From: Mesobacillus boroniphilus JCM 21738
GTDB taxonomy: Bacteria > Bacillota > Bacilli > Bacillales > Cytobacillaceae
Direction of reading: 5' to 3'
DNA length: 39,016 bases
Assembly: GCF_000517385.1 (NCBI RefSeq)
Contig: NZ_BAUW01000034.1
Coordinates: forward strand, 1 to 39,016
Part shown: in pieces, positions 1 through 8,741 of the stretch
Layout of the letters: every line of letters starts with the position of its first letter
Position numbering within the stretch: the first letter of the stretch is position 1
Position numbers and translations under genes: made by a program
The notes under the pieces: generated by a model
What the model was told of the DNA's origin: nothing
The model's database searches: none
Seen by the model: the letters and a program-made list of their open reading frames with translations, nothing else

Positions 1-180
1 AAGCTTCAACTCCGCCGGCAGAAGCAAAAAGCGCTTCTTTGTCGGAGTCTCCAGTTTCTGCGTTTCTTGACAGTCGGCTATACTTTTCGATTTCGGTCCG
101 CCCAATGAAGTCAAAGAACGACTTCATCGGGCGGCCCTCCAGCGCTTGTCGGGGCTGAACGAGGCGCTTGCGCTTTTTGT
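1..180. repeat. Dispersed-repeat-like element with a long inverted repeat
   Basis: This stretch before the first gene has no convincing reading frame. It contains a 15-base inverted repeat, CCGCCCAATGAAGTC at 98-112 and GACTTCATCGGGCGG at 120-134, with one G-T wobble and a 7-base loop. It is followed by a GC-rich segment (142-180) containing two GCGCTTG words. From memory, very similar text (TCGGTCCGCCCAATGAAGTC and a following TTGTCGGGGCTGAACGAG) recurs in intergenic regions of many Bacillaceae genomes, so I call it a dispersed repeat. Only one copy lies in this window, so repetition itself cannot be shown here. Confidence 0.55.
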
Positions 181-237
181 TCCTTTCTTTCCGCTGGCTA
201 TTAGCTGAATAACCAATAAGACAGGATGTGCCTAAAT

Positions 238-768
238 ATGGATGACCATCGCCGGAAAATCATCATCAATGAGATTAAGTACTGGAAACAAAACAGGCTG
301 TTGCCTGAGCACTATTGTGACTTCCTCTTGAACCTGTATACAGAGGGAAGCTTGGAAGATGACTCGACTTCAAGAAACAGGTCGAGCCTCACAAAGGGAA
401 TATTAAGTTTTATTCTGATTGGAATGTTATCGCTTTCAGTTTTTTTATTTTATTTTACTGAATTGTCGATCTTTTTGCAAACTGCCTTCATCATTTTTTT
501 TGATCTTAGTGCCATTACAGCAGTCCTATACATGGTGAAAAAATCTTTTTTAGATTTAGTCCCATTACTTGCTTCTGTCCTTCTTTTATTGATCACCTCT
601 GTTCAGGCAGCTGAAATAATATTTCCAGACCATCCCGTCATGATTTACATTACCGTTGCCCTGAACTGTATACTTTGGATTACAGCAGGGACGAAGTGGA
701 AGATGGTGAGCTTCAAATTATCAGGAATCATCGGATTGATCGTGCTGTTAATTACTATATTTATATAA
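238..768 (+). CDS. Hypothetical multi-pass membrane protein
   Basis: A 176-residue protein of unknown function. The first 50 residues are hydrophilic and charged (MDDHRRKIIINEIKYWKQNR), with a tyrosine- and leucine-rich helix-like stretch. The remainder is very hydrophobic, with about five or six membrane segments from roughly residue 55 to the C-terminus. The soluble N-terminus with its spaced acidic and basic residues could be a cytoplasmic regulatory or docking segment. The ATG at 238 is preferred because the AGGA at 223-226 overlaps the upstream ATG at 226 but sits 11 bases before 238. It lies between the 5' repeat and the promoter of the acyl-CoA dehydrogenase and has no obvious operon partner in the window. 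I do not recognise a named family. Confidence 0.7.
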   Translation: MDDHRRKIIINEIKYWKQNRLLPEHYCDFLLNLYTEGSLEDDSTSRNRSSLTKGILSFILIGMLSLSVFLFYFTELSIFLQTAFIIFFDLSAITAVLYMVKKSFLDLVPLLASVLLLLITSVQAAEIIFPDHPVMIYITVALNCILWITAGTKWKMVSFKLSGIIGLIVLLITIFI

Positions 769-796
769 TTTTTAACAATTTAAAAGTTTTTAAATG

Positions 797-826
797 TTGA
801 GAAAATTGTTTGTTCACCTTTATAAT
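797..826 (+). promoter_or_regulatory. Sigma-A promoter of the acyl-CoA dehydrogenase gene
   Basis: A TTGAGA -35 element at 797-802 and a perfect TATAAT -10 at 821-826 are separated by 18 bases. Transcription would begin near 833, inside the cre operator that follows, giving a leader of about 35 bases to the start codon at 867. Confidence 0.7.
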
Positions 827-831
827 GAGAA

Positions 832-846
832 ATGTAAACGCATTCA
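832..846 (+). promoter_or_regulatory. cre site (CcpA operator) over the transcription start
   Basis: ATGTAAACGCATTCA fits the published B. subtilis cre consensus WTGNAANCGNWNNCW at every defined position. It begins six bases after the -10 box, so it covers the predicted +1. In known CcpA targets a cre there represses by blocking RNA polymerase. Fatty-acid degradation genes such as mmgABC are known CcpA targets, which agrees with the downstream gene. Inference from sequence and position. Confidence 0.75.
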
Positions 847-866
847 AGGTTTTAAGGGGGATGGAA

Positions 867-2005
867 ATGAATTTTGATTTAACATCAGAGCATGCAATGA
901 TTAAAAGGACGATCAGAGAGTTTGGGGAGGAAGAAGTTGCTCCAGGAGCGATTGAAAGAGATAAAACAAAACAATTCCCGACAGAAATATTCAAAAAGCT
1001 GGGAGAACTAGGGATGCTGGGCTTGCCGTTCCCAGAGGAATATGGCGGAGCAGGAGCTGATACGGTCAGTTTTGCGATTGTCACCGAGGAATTAAGTAAA
1101 GCATGCGCCTCAACTGGGATTACATACTCTGCCCACATATCTCTTGGAGGCGCTCCTATCAATCTATTTGGTACAGAGGAGCAGAAACAAAAATACCTGG
1201 CACCAATCTGTACAGGCGAGTCACTGGGTGCTTTCGGCCTGACGGAGCCAAATGCAGCTCGGATGCAGGAGGTACCCAGACGACGGCCAAAGAGGTTGAT
1301 GGGGAATACATCATCAACGGCAGCAAGAATTTTATCACGAATGCAAGCTATGCCAAACATCTCGCAATGACAGCGATCACTGGTAATGTGGATGGAAAAA
1401 AGGAAATCAGTGCGATTATCGTGCCAACCGATGCGCCAGGATTCTCTGTCATTGATAATTATGAAAAGATGGGATTAAATGCATCGAATACTACTCAACT
1501 GGTGATGGAGGATGTCCATGTTCCGGTTGAAAACCTGCTTGGCAAGAAAGGGGAAGGCTTCAAGCAATTCCTTGTGACCCTGGACGGCGGCAGGATCGGC
1601 ATTGGGGCGATGGCTGTCGGAGTGGCCCAGGCCGCATATGAAAAAGCACTGCAGTATGCCAAGGAAAGACAGCAGTTCGGCAGACCAATCTCGCAGTTCC
1701 AGGCAATCCAGTTCAAGCTTGCTGACATGGCGATGAAGATTGAACTAGCCCGCAATATGGTTTATAAGGCTGCCTGGCTGAAGGATCAAGGACGCGCATT
1801 CTCAAAGGAAGCTTCGATGTGCAAGCTTTATGCTTCAGAGATTGCGATGGAAGTGGCTGACCAGGCTGTCCAGATCCATGGCGGCTATGGCTATATGCGA
1901 GAGTACGAAGTAGAAAGATACATGAGGGATGCGAAGCTGCTGGAGATTGGTGAGGGAACATCAGAAGTCCAAAGAATGGTGATTGCCAGATTAATTGGTT
2001 GCTAA
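867..2005 (+). CDS. Acyl-CoA dehydrogenase (short-chain/butyryl type), frame broken near 1257
   Basis: FAD enzyme that oxidises acyl-CoA to trans-2-enoyl-CoA in beta-oxidation. The N-terminal helical domain runs from MNFDLTSEHAMIKRT. The FAD/substrate signature GAFGLTEPNA is followed after the break by GGTQTTAKEVDGEYIINGSKNF. The C-terminal domain has RQQFGRPISQFQAIQFKLADM, QIHGGYGYMREYEVERYMRD and EIGEGTSEVQR, where the Glu of EGTSE is the catalytic base in short-chain members. The break is explained by one missing G at about 1257 (GCAGCTCGG for GCAGGCTCGG, which restores A-G-S-D). The restored protein is 379 residues, the usual family length. ATG 867 follows AAGGGGG by six bases. The gene appears monocistronic, with its own promoter, cre site and terminator. 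MmgC- or AcdA-like; exact chain-length preference cannot be read. Confidence 0.88.
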
Positions 2006-2033
2006 AAGGGTATCCTAAATATGCTTCGTAAAG

Positions 2034-2066
2034 AAAAAACTTCATCAAACGATGAAGTTTTTGTCT
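2034..2066 (+). terminator. Rho-independent terminator after acyl-CoA dehydrogenase
   Basis: The 12-base arms AAAAACTTCATC (2035-2046) and GATGAAGTTTTT (2051-2062) flank an AAAC loop and run into a T-rich tail. The A/T symmetry means it could also work on the other strand. Confidence 0.8.
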
Positions 2067-2109
2067 AAATTATGAACAAGTGTGACAAAGTTTGCTTTTT
2101 TACTTTCCC

Positions 2110-2124
2110 TGTAAACGTTTTTCA
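2110..2124 (+). promoter_or_regulatory. Possible cre-like site upstream of cccA
   Basis: TGTAAACGTTTTTCA resembles a CcpA operator in its left half (TGTAAACG), but the right half is one base too long for the consensus. A TAATAT at 2132-2137 could be the -10 of cccA. Catabolite control of a respiratory cytochrome would be sensible, but the match is imperfect. Confidence 0.3.
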
Positions 2125-2190
2125 AGTAAAATAATATCTGTGTGAAATCATTATTTAAGATTTGATGTTGTACATAAAGGAGGGTATATG

Positions 2191-2556
2191 ATGAATCGTA
2201 ATCCAATTATCCCGTTCGTATTGATCATGGTAATGGGAATCGGCTTGATGTTCCTGCTTTCTTTCAAGGGTGTTGGGGATTCCAAGGATCTTGCAAAAGA
2301 AAAAAAAGGCGGCGGTGAAAAGACGGAAGAAACTGCTGAAGCCAACCCAGAGGATTTTTACCAGCAATCCTGCGCGATGTGCCACGGAAACCAGTATGAA
2401 GGCGTTTCAGGTCCTTCATTGAAAGGTGTAGGCAGCAAGTACTCACAGGAAGAAATTAAAGACATCCTGATCAATGGTAAAGGAGCAATGCCTCCTGGCC
2501 TGGCTGCTGGCAAGGAAGATCAAATGGCAGAATGGATCGTCAATGAATTGAAGTAA
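2191..2556 (+). CDS. cccA: Cytochrome c-550, membrane-anchored
   Basis: Small c-type cytochrome that carries electrons at the outer face of the cytoplasmic membrane. The protein is 121 residues, close to B. subtilis CccA (120). It starts NRNPIIPFVLIMVMGIG, a single membrane anchor of about 20 residues. A Lys/Glu-rich linker follows (about residues 30-50), then one haem c domain with the covalent attachment motif CAMCH. The distal methionine ligand is probably in GKGAMPPGL. ATG 2191 is chosen over the adjacent ATG 2188 because AAGGAGGG ends at 2184, six bases before 2191. In B. subtilis cccA also sits just upstream of trmK (yqfN), so context supports the name. It is flanked by two terminators and is probably a single-gene transcript. 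Confidence 0.93.
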   Translation: MNRNPIIPFVLIMVMGIGLMFLLSFKGVGDSKDLAKEKKGGGEKTEETAEANPEDFYQQSCAMCHGNQYEGVSGPSLKGVGSKYSQEEIKDILINGKGAMPPGLAAGKEDQMAEWIVNELK

Positions 2557-2561
2557 TATTG

Positions 2562-2594
2562 AAAGGCTCTTTGCTGACGCAAAGGGCCTTTGCT
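2562..2594 (+). terminator. Terminator after cccA
   Basis: A 13-base-pair stem with one G-T wobble, AAAGGCTCTTTGC (2562-2574) and GCAAAGGGCCTTT (2579-2591), encloses a TGAC loop. The T tract is short and interrupted. Confidence 0.7.
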
Positions 2595-2609
2595 ATTTCC
2601 TTCTGATAA

Positions 2610-2639
2610 TTGGACAATAGGCATGGTGTTTCATATACT
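2610..2639 (+). promoter_or_regulatory. Sigma-A promoter of trmK-yqfO
   Basis: TTGGAC at 2610-2615 and TATACT at 2634-2639 are separated by 18 bases, 35 bases before the trmK start codon. Confidence 0.55.
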
Positions 2640-2674
2640 TAAAAAAGCAAAATAAGATTTAGTAGGTGACTTGT

Positions 2675-3385
2675 ATGAATGCTGAAAAACTCTCAGACCG
2701 GCTTGAAGCCGTTGCAAATAATATTCCTAAAGGTGCCAGTCTGGCCGATATTGGCTCTGACCATGCCTACCTTCCTTGTAATGTAGTAAAAAAGGGGGCT
2801 GTTCCAATGGCGGTCGCTGGCGAGGTCGCCGAGGGACCATTCCAATCTGCCCTTGAGCAGGTTCAGGAGGAAAATCTCACAGACAAGATTTCAGTCAGAA
2901 AAGGGGACGGTCTTGAAGTAATCCAACTTGGAGAGGTGGATTGCATAACAATCGCCGGTATGGGCGGTACACTGATTTCAACCATTCTGGAAAAAGGGAA
3001 ATCAAAACTGGAAGGAGTCAGCAGGCTTGTCCTCCAGCCTAATGTTGGCAGCTTCGCGGTGCGCAGATGGTTGATTGACAATGGCTGGGAGCTGATTAAA
3101 GAAGAAATTCTTGAAGAGGATCGGAAAATTTACGAAATCCTTGTAGCCGAGAAGGGTGACCCAATGAATCCATATCAGCATGGCAATCTTGAAATTGGAA
3201 TACTATTTGGGCCATTTTTGCTTAAAGAAAAGCCTGTTGTATTCAAAGAAAAGTGGAATGCTGAAGTGAGAAATTGGGAGCGTATCTTAAAGCAGCTTGA
3301 TGAGGCTGTGCAGAATGATGATACAGCCAGCAAGAGACAAGAACTGAAAATCAAATTAAAGATGGCAGAGGAGGCGTTACAGTGA
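2675..3385 (+). CDS. trmK: tRNA (adenine-22-N1)-methyltransferase
   Basis: Transfers a methyl group from S-adenosylmethionine to N1 of adenine 22 in the tRNA D loop. The 236-residue protein has the SAM-binding start of a Rossmann methyltransferase (ADIGSDHAYLP, about residue 25), the acidic-loop region, the family motif IAGMGGTLIS, and RLVLQPNVGSFAVRRWL. A C-terminal coiled-coil-like helix pair rich in Lys/Glu follows, as in the B. subtilis YqfN structure family. ATG 2675 is preferred because TAGGTGA (2663-2669) is five bases ahead; the GTG at 2666 lies inside that ribosome site. The stop codon overlaps the next start by four bases (GTGA), so translation of yqfO is probably coupled, as in B. 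subtilis. Confidence 0.93.
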   Translation: MNAEKLSDRLEAVANNIPKGASLADIGSDHAYLPCNVVKKGAVPMAVAGEVAEGPFQSALEQVQEENLTDKISVRKGDGLEVIQLGEVDCITIAGMGGTLISTILEKGKSKLEGVSRLVLQPNVGSFAVRRWLIDNGWELIKEEILEEDRKIYEILVAEKGDPMNPYQHGNLEIGILFGPFLLKEKPVVFKEKWNAEVRNWERILKQLDEAVQNDDTASKRQELKIKLKMAEEALQ

Positions 3386-4496
3386 AAAAAGTGAATGGAC
3401 ATGAAGTGGTTCAGCTTTTTGAACAATTTTCGCCTAAGGCATTTGCGATGGAAGGCGATAAGGTTGGCCTGCAAATAGGTGCGTTGAACCAATCGGTTGA
3501 GAACGTACTGGTTGCTCTTGATGTAACAGAAGAAGTGGTGGAGGAGGCAATTGCCAGAATGTTCAATTAATCATTGCGCATCATCCGCCAATATTCAGGC
3601 CATTGAAGAAGATCGCGACTGACACTCCTGCTGGAAGAATGATTGCCAAGTTGATCAAGCATGACATCGCGGTTTATGCCGCGCACACGAACCTGGATGT
3701 TGCCAAAGGAGGTGTAAATGACCTGCTGGCTGCTGCACTCGGTCTAAAGAACTCTCAAGTGCTGGTGCCAACTTATGAGGACGAGTTGAAAAAGCTTGTC
3801 GTTTTCGTGCCTGAGGAAGATGCAGAGCGACTGCGAGATGCCTTAGGCCATTCAGGGGCCGGGGCGATTGGCAACTACAGCCATTGTTCGTTCTCTGGAG
3901 CCGGGGAGGGACGTTTCCTGCCGGGGGAAAATACGGATCCACACATCGGCGAACAAGGAAAGCTTGAAGCAGTCAGTGAAGTGCGTGTAGAAACTGTTTT
4001 TCCGCAGAGCATTGAAAAAAAGGTCATCCAGGCTATGATCAAGGCCCATCCTTATGAGGAGGTCGCCTATGATATATATCGACTTGACAATACCGGAGAA
4101 CAACTTGGACTTGGAAGAATCGGGCATGTCGAAGAGACGACTTTGTCTGAATATGCCAAAATCGTAAAGGAAGCTTTGGGAGTTGATAAAGTTCGAGTTG
4201 TAGGGGACTTAAACGCTAAGGTGAAAAAAGTAGCTGTCCTTGGCGGTGATGGAAATAAGTATTACTCACAGGCGAAATTCCGCGGAGCAGATGTTTACAT
4301 TACTGGGGATATCTACTATCACACAGCACACGACGCGCTGATGGCCGGATTGAATATGATTGATCCAGGACATAATGTCGAGAAGGTCATGAAAAAGGGA
4401 GTCGCCACGGTGATGGAAACACTATGTAAAGAAAAAGGGTACGATGTAAAGTTCATTCCATCTGAAATGGAGACAAATCCGTTCACCTTTATTTAA
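3382..4496 (+). CDS. yqfO: Nif3-like dinuclear metal-centre protein, frame broken near 3558
   Basis: Member of the NIF3/YbgI family, toroidal hexamers with a dinuclear metal site; the cellular role is unsettled, though GTP cyclohydrolase I-type activity has been reported for a relative. The N-terminal part ends in VEEAIAR. After the break the text reads IIAHHPPIFRPLKKIA, giving the metal-binding HH motif, then HTNLDVAKGGVNDLL. A PII/CutA-like insert follows (about residues 130-230), then GDIYYHTAHDAL and DPGHNVEKVM with the remaining ligands. The break is explained by one missing A (AGAATG for AGAAATG, 3558-3559), restoring A-R-N-V-Q-L. Restored length is 371 residues against 373 in B. subtilis. 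It starts at a GTG overlapping the trmK stop and ends before a bidirectional terminator. Confidence 0.9.
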
Positions 4497-4526
4497 AAAG
4501 AGCATAAGTTTATTCAAAGAAAACAA

Positions 4527-4562
4527 GAAAGCAGCCTGAAATGAATTTCAGGCTGCTTTCAT
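4527..4562. terminator. Bidirectional terminator between yqfO and ispH
   Basis: The 16-base arms GAAAGCAGCCTGAAAT (4527-4542) and ATTTCAGGCTGCTTTC (4545-4560) form a perfect hairpin between two convergent genes. It has A-rich and T-rich flanks, so it can serve both strands. Confidence 0.85.
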
Positions 4563-4563
4563 A

Positions 4564-5517
4564 TTATACGTTTGCCTCGGTCTTCTTGACCTTTGGCAGG
4601 ATTTTATGAAGAGGTACCTTTTTCTCTTTTACCCAGGTTGCTTCGTTTTCTTTATCAAACTGTTCGAGGAAGGTAATGACCTCTTTTGTGATTGGAGTCG
4701 GTGTCGATGCTCCTGAAGTCACTGCGACTGTGTCAGCATCTTTGATCCACTCGATATCGAGCTCGGTAATATCGGCAATTCGATATGCTTTTGTTCCGGC
4801 TATTTCTTCTGATACCTGTGCTAGACGATTTGAGTTATTGCTTTTAGGGTCGCCAACCACAATTAGCACGTCTGCTTCTTTAGCCTGCTCGGCGACCGCC
4901 TCCTGGCGAACTTGTGTAGCCATGCAAATTTCTCTATGAACTTCCGCGTGAGGGTGCTTTTCTTTTACGTTCTTCATGATGTCAGCAACGTCCCACTGGC
5001 TCATCGTTGTCTGGTTGGTTACGATTAATTTTTCAGCCTGAAGATTCAAAGCCTCTACATCCGCTGCCGTTTCAACTAGATGAACAATTCCTGGTGCGAC
5101 ACCTACTGCTCCCTCAGGTTCTGGATGCCCTTTTTTGCCGATGTAAATAACCTCAAAACCTTCTTTTTCTTTTTCCCTGATCAGGTTATGGGTGTTTGTC
5201 ACGTCCGGACATGTTGCATCGATTGAGACAAGCCCCTTTTCCTTGGCAAGCTCCCTGACTTCGGGGGAAATGCCGTGTGCTGTAAAAATAACGGTTCCGC
5301 CTTCAACCTTTTCGAGGATTTCCTTGCGGTTGTTTCCATCCAATGTAATGATGCCTTCTTCTTCAAATGCATCAGTGACATGCTTATTATGGACAATCAT
5401 CCCAAGTATATATATTGGACGCGGCAAGCTTTTATCCAATGCAGCATTGCGTGCAATGACCATGGCATCGACTACACCATAGCAATAACCGCGTGGTGAA
5501 ATTTTAATTACATTCAT
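4564..5517 (-). CDS. ispH: 4-hydroxy-3-methylbut-2-enyl diphosphate reductase
   Basis: Last enzyme of the MEP pathway: reduces HMBPP to isopentenyl and dimethylallyl diphosphate using a [4Fe-4S] cluster. The 317-residue protein has the three conserved cluster cysteines, in [14 protein letters not shown] (N-terminus), [13 protein letters not shown] and [13 protein letters not shown]. It also has the substrate-contact motifs TAHGISPEV and [12 protein letters not shown] and the C-terminal [11 protein letters not shown]. Length agrees with B. subtilis IspH (about 314). An AGGAGG ribosome site lies nine bases upstream. The C-terminal tail past residue 290 is lysine-rich. ispG of the same pathway is about 8 kb away in the same region, as in B. 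subtilis. No nearby strong promoter was resolved. Confidence 0.95.
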   Translation of the reverse strand: MNVIKISPRGYCYGVVDAMVIARNAALDKSLPRPIYILGMIVHNKHVTDAFEEEGIITLDGNNRKEILEKVEGGTVIFTAHGISPEVRELAKEKGLVSIDATCPDVTNTHNLIREKEKEGFEVIYIGKKGHPEPEGAVGVAPGIVHLVETAADVEALNLQAEKLIVTNQTTMSQWDVADIMKNVKEKHPHAEVHREICMATQVRQEAVAEQAKEADVLIVVGDPKSNNSNRLAQVSEEIAGTKAYRIADITELDIEWIKDADTVAVTSGASTPTPITKEVITFLEQFDKENEATWVKEKKVPLHKILPKVKKTEANV

Positions 5518-5625
5518 TGAGTCATCCTCCTAAGAATACCTCTGATTCTTTCTTTTATTATATAAGACTTGCAGAAAGAATACAAAAGCGACTTTCCAGA
5601 AGGAATGAATTAACTGCTAGCCAAT

Positions 5626-6252
5626 TTATATGAACAATTTAGGAGTAGAAGCTGCATTATTGCTTTGCTTTTTTATTGGCGTTTTTTGTGTTGGAGAACT
5701 GGAACAATTTTTTTTGGATTTTTTTGATTTCTTCTTTTTCTCGACTGTTTCATTCGTTTCTTGTTCAGCTTTTGGCTCATCAGCATCTGGGAGGTCCTTC
5801 AATTCTCTGTACAATTTCCACATTGAAGGCAAATTACGGACGAGAGGACCGTATTGCTGGATCATCGGCCCGAATTGCTGTGCGGTGTTAAGAACTTTTT
5901 GCGTGTTGGTGAGAAATCCATTCAGCGCAGTTGGATCAGTGAGTGTTTTCATAATTCCTCCGCCTGAGGCTCCACGTGCCGGCTCGTTTCCGCCTCCGGG
6001 TATTAAACCTGAAAAACCATTTCCCTGGCCTCTGCTGCCTTTCCCAAGAATCTTTGAAAGCAATCCTCCACCTTGTCTTGATTGCGGGTTTCTTCCCATC
6101 ATTCGAGATATTTGTCCCTGCGGCAGCCTCGGTCCAGGACCAAATCGATTTGGATACATCTGCCGCTGACCCATGAAGGGACCTCCCATCATGCCAGGAC
6201 CATAAAATCGGTTCTGCATCCCGCGTGAGTTCATACGGGGGCCTTGTAGCAT
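5626..6252 (-). CDS. yqfQ: YqfQ/VrrA family protein, low-complexity, probably spore-associated
   Basis: The 208-residue protein is strongly biased. Residues 1-45 are rich in Gly, Met, Arg and Pro (repeated PGMMGG, GPGPR-like words), 50-100 are Gly/Ser-rich, and a folded-looking helical part spans about 100-155 (LTDPTALNGFLTNTQKVLN, LVRNLPSMWKLYRELKDLP). The C-terminal third is Lys/Glu- and Ser/Asn-rich. This matches the VrrA/YqfQ family, named for the variable repeat region of B. anthracis. Function is unknown; B. subtilis yqfQ, as I recall, is expressed in the mother cell late in sporulation. AAAGGAGGGG precedes the start. A sigma-K-like promoter lies upstream (6288-6314). The gene is co-oriented with ispH but separated by 108 bases. 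Confidence 0.85.
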   Translation of the reverse strand: MLQGPRMNSRGMQNRFYGPGMMGGPFMGQRQMYPNRFGPGPRLPQGQISRMMGRNPQSRQGGGLLSKILGKGSRGQGNGFSGLIPGGGNEPARGASGGGIMKTLTDPTALNGFLTNTQKVLNTAQQFGPMIQQYGPLVRNLPSMWKLYRELKDLPDADEPKAEQETNETVEKKKKSKKSKKNCSSSPTQKTPIKKQSNNAASTPKLFI

Positions 6253-6287
6253 CGTGACCCCTCCTTTCCCAATATTTCATCTCCTAC

Positions 6288-6314
6288 TAGAATATGCATA
6301 TAATCAGGATTGGT
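6288..6314 (-). promoter_or_regulatory. Sigma-K-like promoter of yqfQ
   Basis: On the minus strand, CATATTCTA (6296-6288) matches the sigma-K -10 consensus CATANNNTA exactly. It is preceded at 16 bases by the minimal AC -35 element (6314-6313). Transcription would start near 6280, about 28 bases before the yqfQ start codon. This suits a mother-cell sporulation gene. Confidence 0.6.
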
Positions 6315-6380
6315 TTAAGAAAAAAGTATGTTTGCGAAACAGGTTTGTTTTTTTATAAGGAAAGGTTAAGATAGTACTGA

Positions 6381-6410
6381 TTGGAGATTTTCTGCAATCT
6401 TTATTATAAT
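6381..6410 (+). promoter_or_regulatory. Sigma-A promoter of cshB with structured leader
   Basis: TTGGAG (6381-6386) and TATAAT (6405-6410) are 18 bases apart. The transcript would have a leader of about 80 bases (6417-6497) containing a small hairpin (CAGCT 6433-6437 / AGCTG 6447-6451). I see no known riboswitch or T-box. Confidence 0.65.
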
Positions 6411-6497
6411 TACAGGATGAACCTGAAGAGATCAGCTTACGGAACGAGCTGTAATCCCCGATTATGCAGGGAACAGGGCGAAAGAAGGAGATTTTCA

Positions 6498-7813
6498 ATG
6501 AGTGAAACAAAATTTAATCATTATGAATTGAAACCGTTCATTATAGATGCGATCAATAAACTAGGTTTTTATGAGCCGACTGAAATCCAGGAACGTCTTA
6601 TTCCCACAATCCTGAAGGGTGAGAGTGCCATTGGGCAATCCCAGACCGGTACAGGAAAGACACATGCCTATGTACTGCCAATTATGGATAAGCTTGATTC
6701 ATCACGCAATGAGGTGCAGGCAGTAATCGCTGCACCGACACGTGAGCTTGCCAATCAGATTTACCATGAAGTTCTTAAAATTGCTGAACACGCTCCGCAG
6801 GGTGAGCAGATTACAGCTCGTTGCTATATTGGCGGGACGGACAAGCAAAGGACGATAGAGAAGCTTAAGACACAGCCGCAAATCGTCATCGGCACTCCAG
6901 GAAGGATTAACGATCTGGTCAAAGAAAACGCGCTATTTGTGCATACGGCGAATATGCTCGTGATCGATGAGGCGGATTTAATGCTTGATATGGGCTTTAT
7001 CGAGGACATTGACCAGTTTGCGTCCCGTATGCCAGAAAAGCTTCAAATGCTTGTATTTCAGCGACAATCCCTGAAAAATTAAAACCATTCTTGAAAAAGT
7101 ACATGGAAAACCCAAAATATGTACAAATCGATCCAAAACAGGCTACGGCAGAAAAAATAGAACATATCCTTTTACCGGCAAGGCACCGCGATAAAATCGG
7201 GCTTGTTCATTCGGCTCTTGTTGCATTCAACCCATATTTGGGAATTGTATTTGCTAACACGAAGAAGAAAGTTGACGAAATAGCCGATGGTTTAATCCAA
7301 AAAGGACTGAAGGTTGGCCGTATCCATGGAGACCTGAGTCCGCGCGAACGTAAGCGTGTCATGAAGCAGATCAAAGACCTTGAGTTCCAGTATCTTGTAG
7401 CTACTGACCTGGCTGCAAGAGGAATTGATATTCAGGGAATCAGCCATGTCATCAACTATGAGCTGCCGACGGATCTTGATTTTTATATCCACAGGGTAGG
7501 AAGGACGGCACGTGCCGGATTTTCAGGTATTGCCTTGACGGTTTATGAACAGAGTGATGAAGATGCACTGGTTCGCCTTGAAAAGATGGGCATCACTTTT
7601 AAAAACATTGATCTCAAAAAAGGTGAATTCACCCAAATCGAAGAGCGGAACAGACGCCAGAACAGAAAGAAAAAAGAAACTACTGGCGAGGCGAAGGCCA
7701 AGTCGCTCGTTTCCAAGCCTAAAAAGGTAAAACCAGGCTATAAAAAGAAGATGCAATATGAAATGGATAAAATCAAGAAACGTGAAAACCGTATACAAAA
7801 GAGAAATAAATAA
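6498..7813 (+). CDS. cshB: DEAD-box RNA helicase CshB, frame broken near 7057
   Basis: ATP-dependent RNA helicase linked in B. subtilis to cold adaptation and RNA decay. Core domain 1 has motif I QTGTGKT, Ia PTRELANQ, Ib TPGRI and II DEAD (VIDEADLML). Motif III SAT is present in the DNA but lies across the frame break. Core domain 2 has HGDLSPRERKRV, VATDLAARGIDI (motif V) and HRVGRTARAG (motif VI). A very basic C-terminal tail of about 80 residues follows. Restoring one T in the run at 7056-7058 (GTATTTCAG for GTATTTTCAG) joins LQMLVF to SATIPEKLKPFLKKYM. The restored protein is 438 residues, the length I recall for B. subtilis CshB. ATG 6498 follows AAGGAG. nfo follows 21 bases later, so the two are probably co-transcribed. 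Confidence 0.92.
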
Positions 7814-7834
7814 AGGGATTTAGGAGAGATCAAG

Positions 7835-8725
7835 ATGCTTATTGGCTCACATGTTTCCATGAGCGGCAAAAAAATGCTTCTTTCTGCCAGTGAAGAAGCC
7901 GTTTCTTATGGTGCAAATACTTTTATGATTTATACGGGGGCACCTCAGAACACAAGAAGAAAGAAAATTGAGGACCTGAATATTAAAGCAGGACGCATGC
8001 ATATGGAGCAGAATGGAATCAATGAAATCGTCGTACACGCTCCTTATATCATCAATATAGGGAACACACAAAATCCTGACACCTTTGATTTAGGTGTAAG
8101 GTTTTTGAGGAGTGAAATCGACAGGACTGAAGCAATTGGTGCCAGGCAAATCGTGCTGCATCCGGGTGCGCATGTAGGAGCAGGGGCAGATAAAGGTATC
8201 GAAAAAATAATAGAAGGCCTCAATGAGGTCCTTTCTCGGGAAGATAAAGTCCAAATCGCTCTTGAGACGATGGCTGGAAAAGGATCGGAGTGCGGAAAAT
8301 CCTTCGAAGAGCTTGCAAAGATCATTGATGGCGTAACCCATAACGACAAGCTTTCTATCTGCATCGATACTTGCCATACACATGATGCAGGATACCCAAT
8401 CGTTGAAGATTTTGATGGTGTGCTGAATGAATTCGATAAAATCATCGGTCTTGACAGACTGAAGGTACTTCACATCAATGATAGTAAAAATGAGGTCGGG
8501 ATGAGGAAAGACCGTCATGAGAATATTGGATTCGGACATATCGGCTTTAGTGCATTAAGCTACATTGTTCACCACCCGCAATTGACACATGTTCCAAAAA
8601 TTCTCGAAACCCCATTTGTCGGTGAGGACAAGAACAATAAAAAAGCTCCTTACAAACATGAAATCGAAATGCTGAAAAGCAAACAATTCGAAGAGAACTT
8701 GCTTGATATCATCAGAAATAGCTAA
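7835..8725 (+). CDS. nfo: Deoxyribonuclease IV (endonuclease IV, AP endonuclease)
   Basis: Cleaves DNA 5' to abasic sites and removes 3'-blocking groups in base-excision repair, including repair of spore DNA. The 296-residue TIM-barrel protein shows the trinuclear zinc ligands in [57 protein letters not shown] and ILETPF, and the start [10 protein letters not shown]. Length equals B. subtilis YqfS (297). GGAGAG precedes the ATG. It sits directly downstream of cshB as in B. subtilis and is followed by a strong terminator. Confidence 0.96.
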   Translation: MLIGSHVSMSGKKMLLSASEEAVSYGANTFMIYTGAPQNTRRKKIEDLNIKAGRMHMEQNGINEIVVHAPYIINIGNTQNPDTFDLGVRFLRSEIDRTEAIGARQIVLHPGAHVGAGADKGIEKIIEGLNEVLSREDKVQIALETMAGKGSECGKSFEELAKIIDGVTHNDKLSICIDTCHTHDAGYPIVEDFDGVLNEFDKIIGLDRLKVLHINDSKNEVGMRKDRHENIGFGHIGFSALSYIVHHPQLTHVPKILETPFVGEDKNNKKAPYKHEIEMLKSKQFEENLLDIIRNS

Positions 8726-8741
8726 ATTAGTTCATAAAGCG

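Noticed and set aside
761..1360. Long minus-strand frame opposite the acyl-CoA dehydrogenase
   Set aside because: It mirrors codon positions of a conserved gene, has no ribosome site and no protein-like motifs.
867..2005. Programmed frameshifting as the cause of the frame breaks
   Set aside because: No slippery heptamer with downstream structure is apparent, the affected genes are unrelated, and each is explained by simple base loss in a run.
5630..6169. Plus-strand frame of 179 residues opposite yqfQ
   Set aside because: It arises from the Gly/Pro-rich composition of yqfQ; start lacks a ribosome site and the minus-strand protein matches a known family.
6411..6497. Possible T-box or riboswitch in the cshB leader
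   Set aside because: Only a small hairpin is present; no T-box sequence, no ligand-binding core, and no terminator/antiterminator pair.
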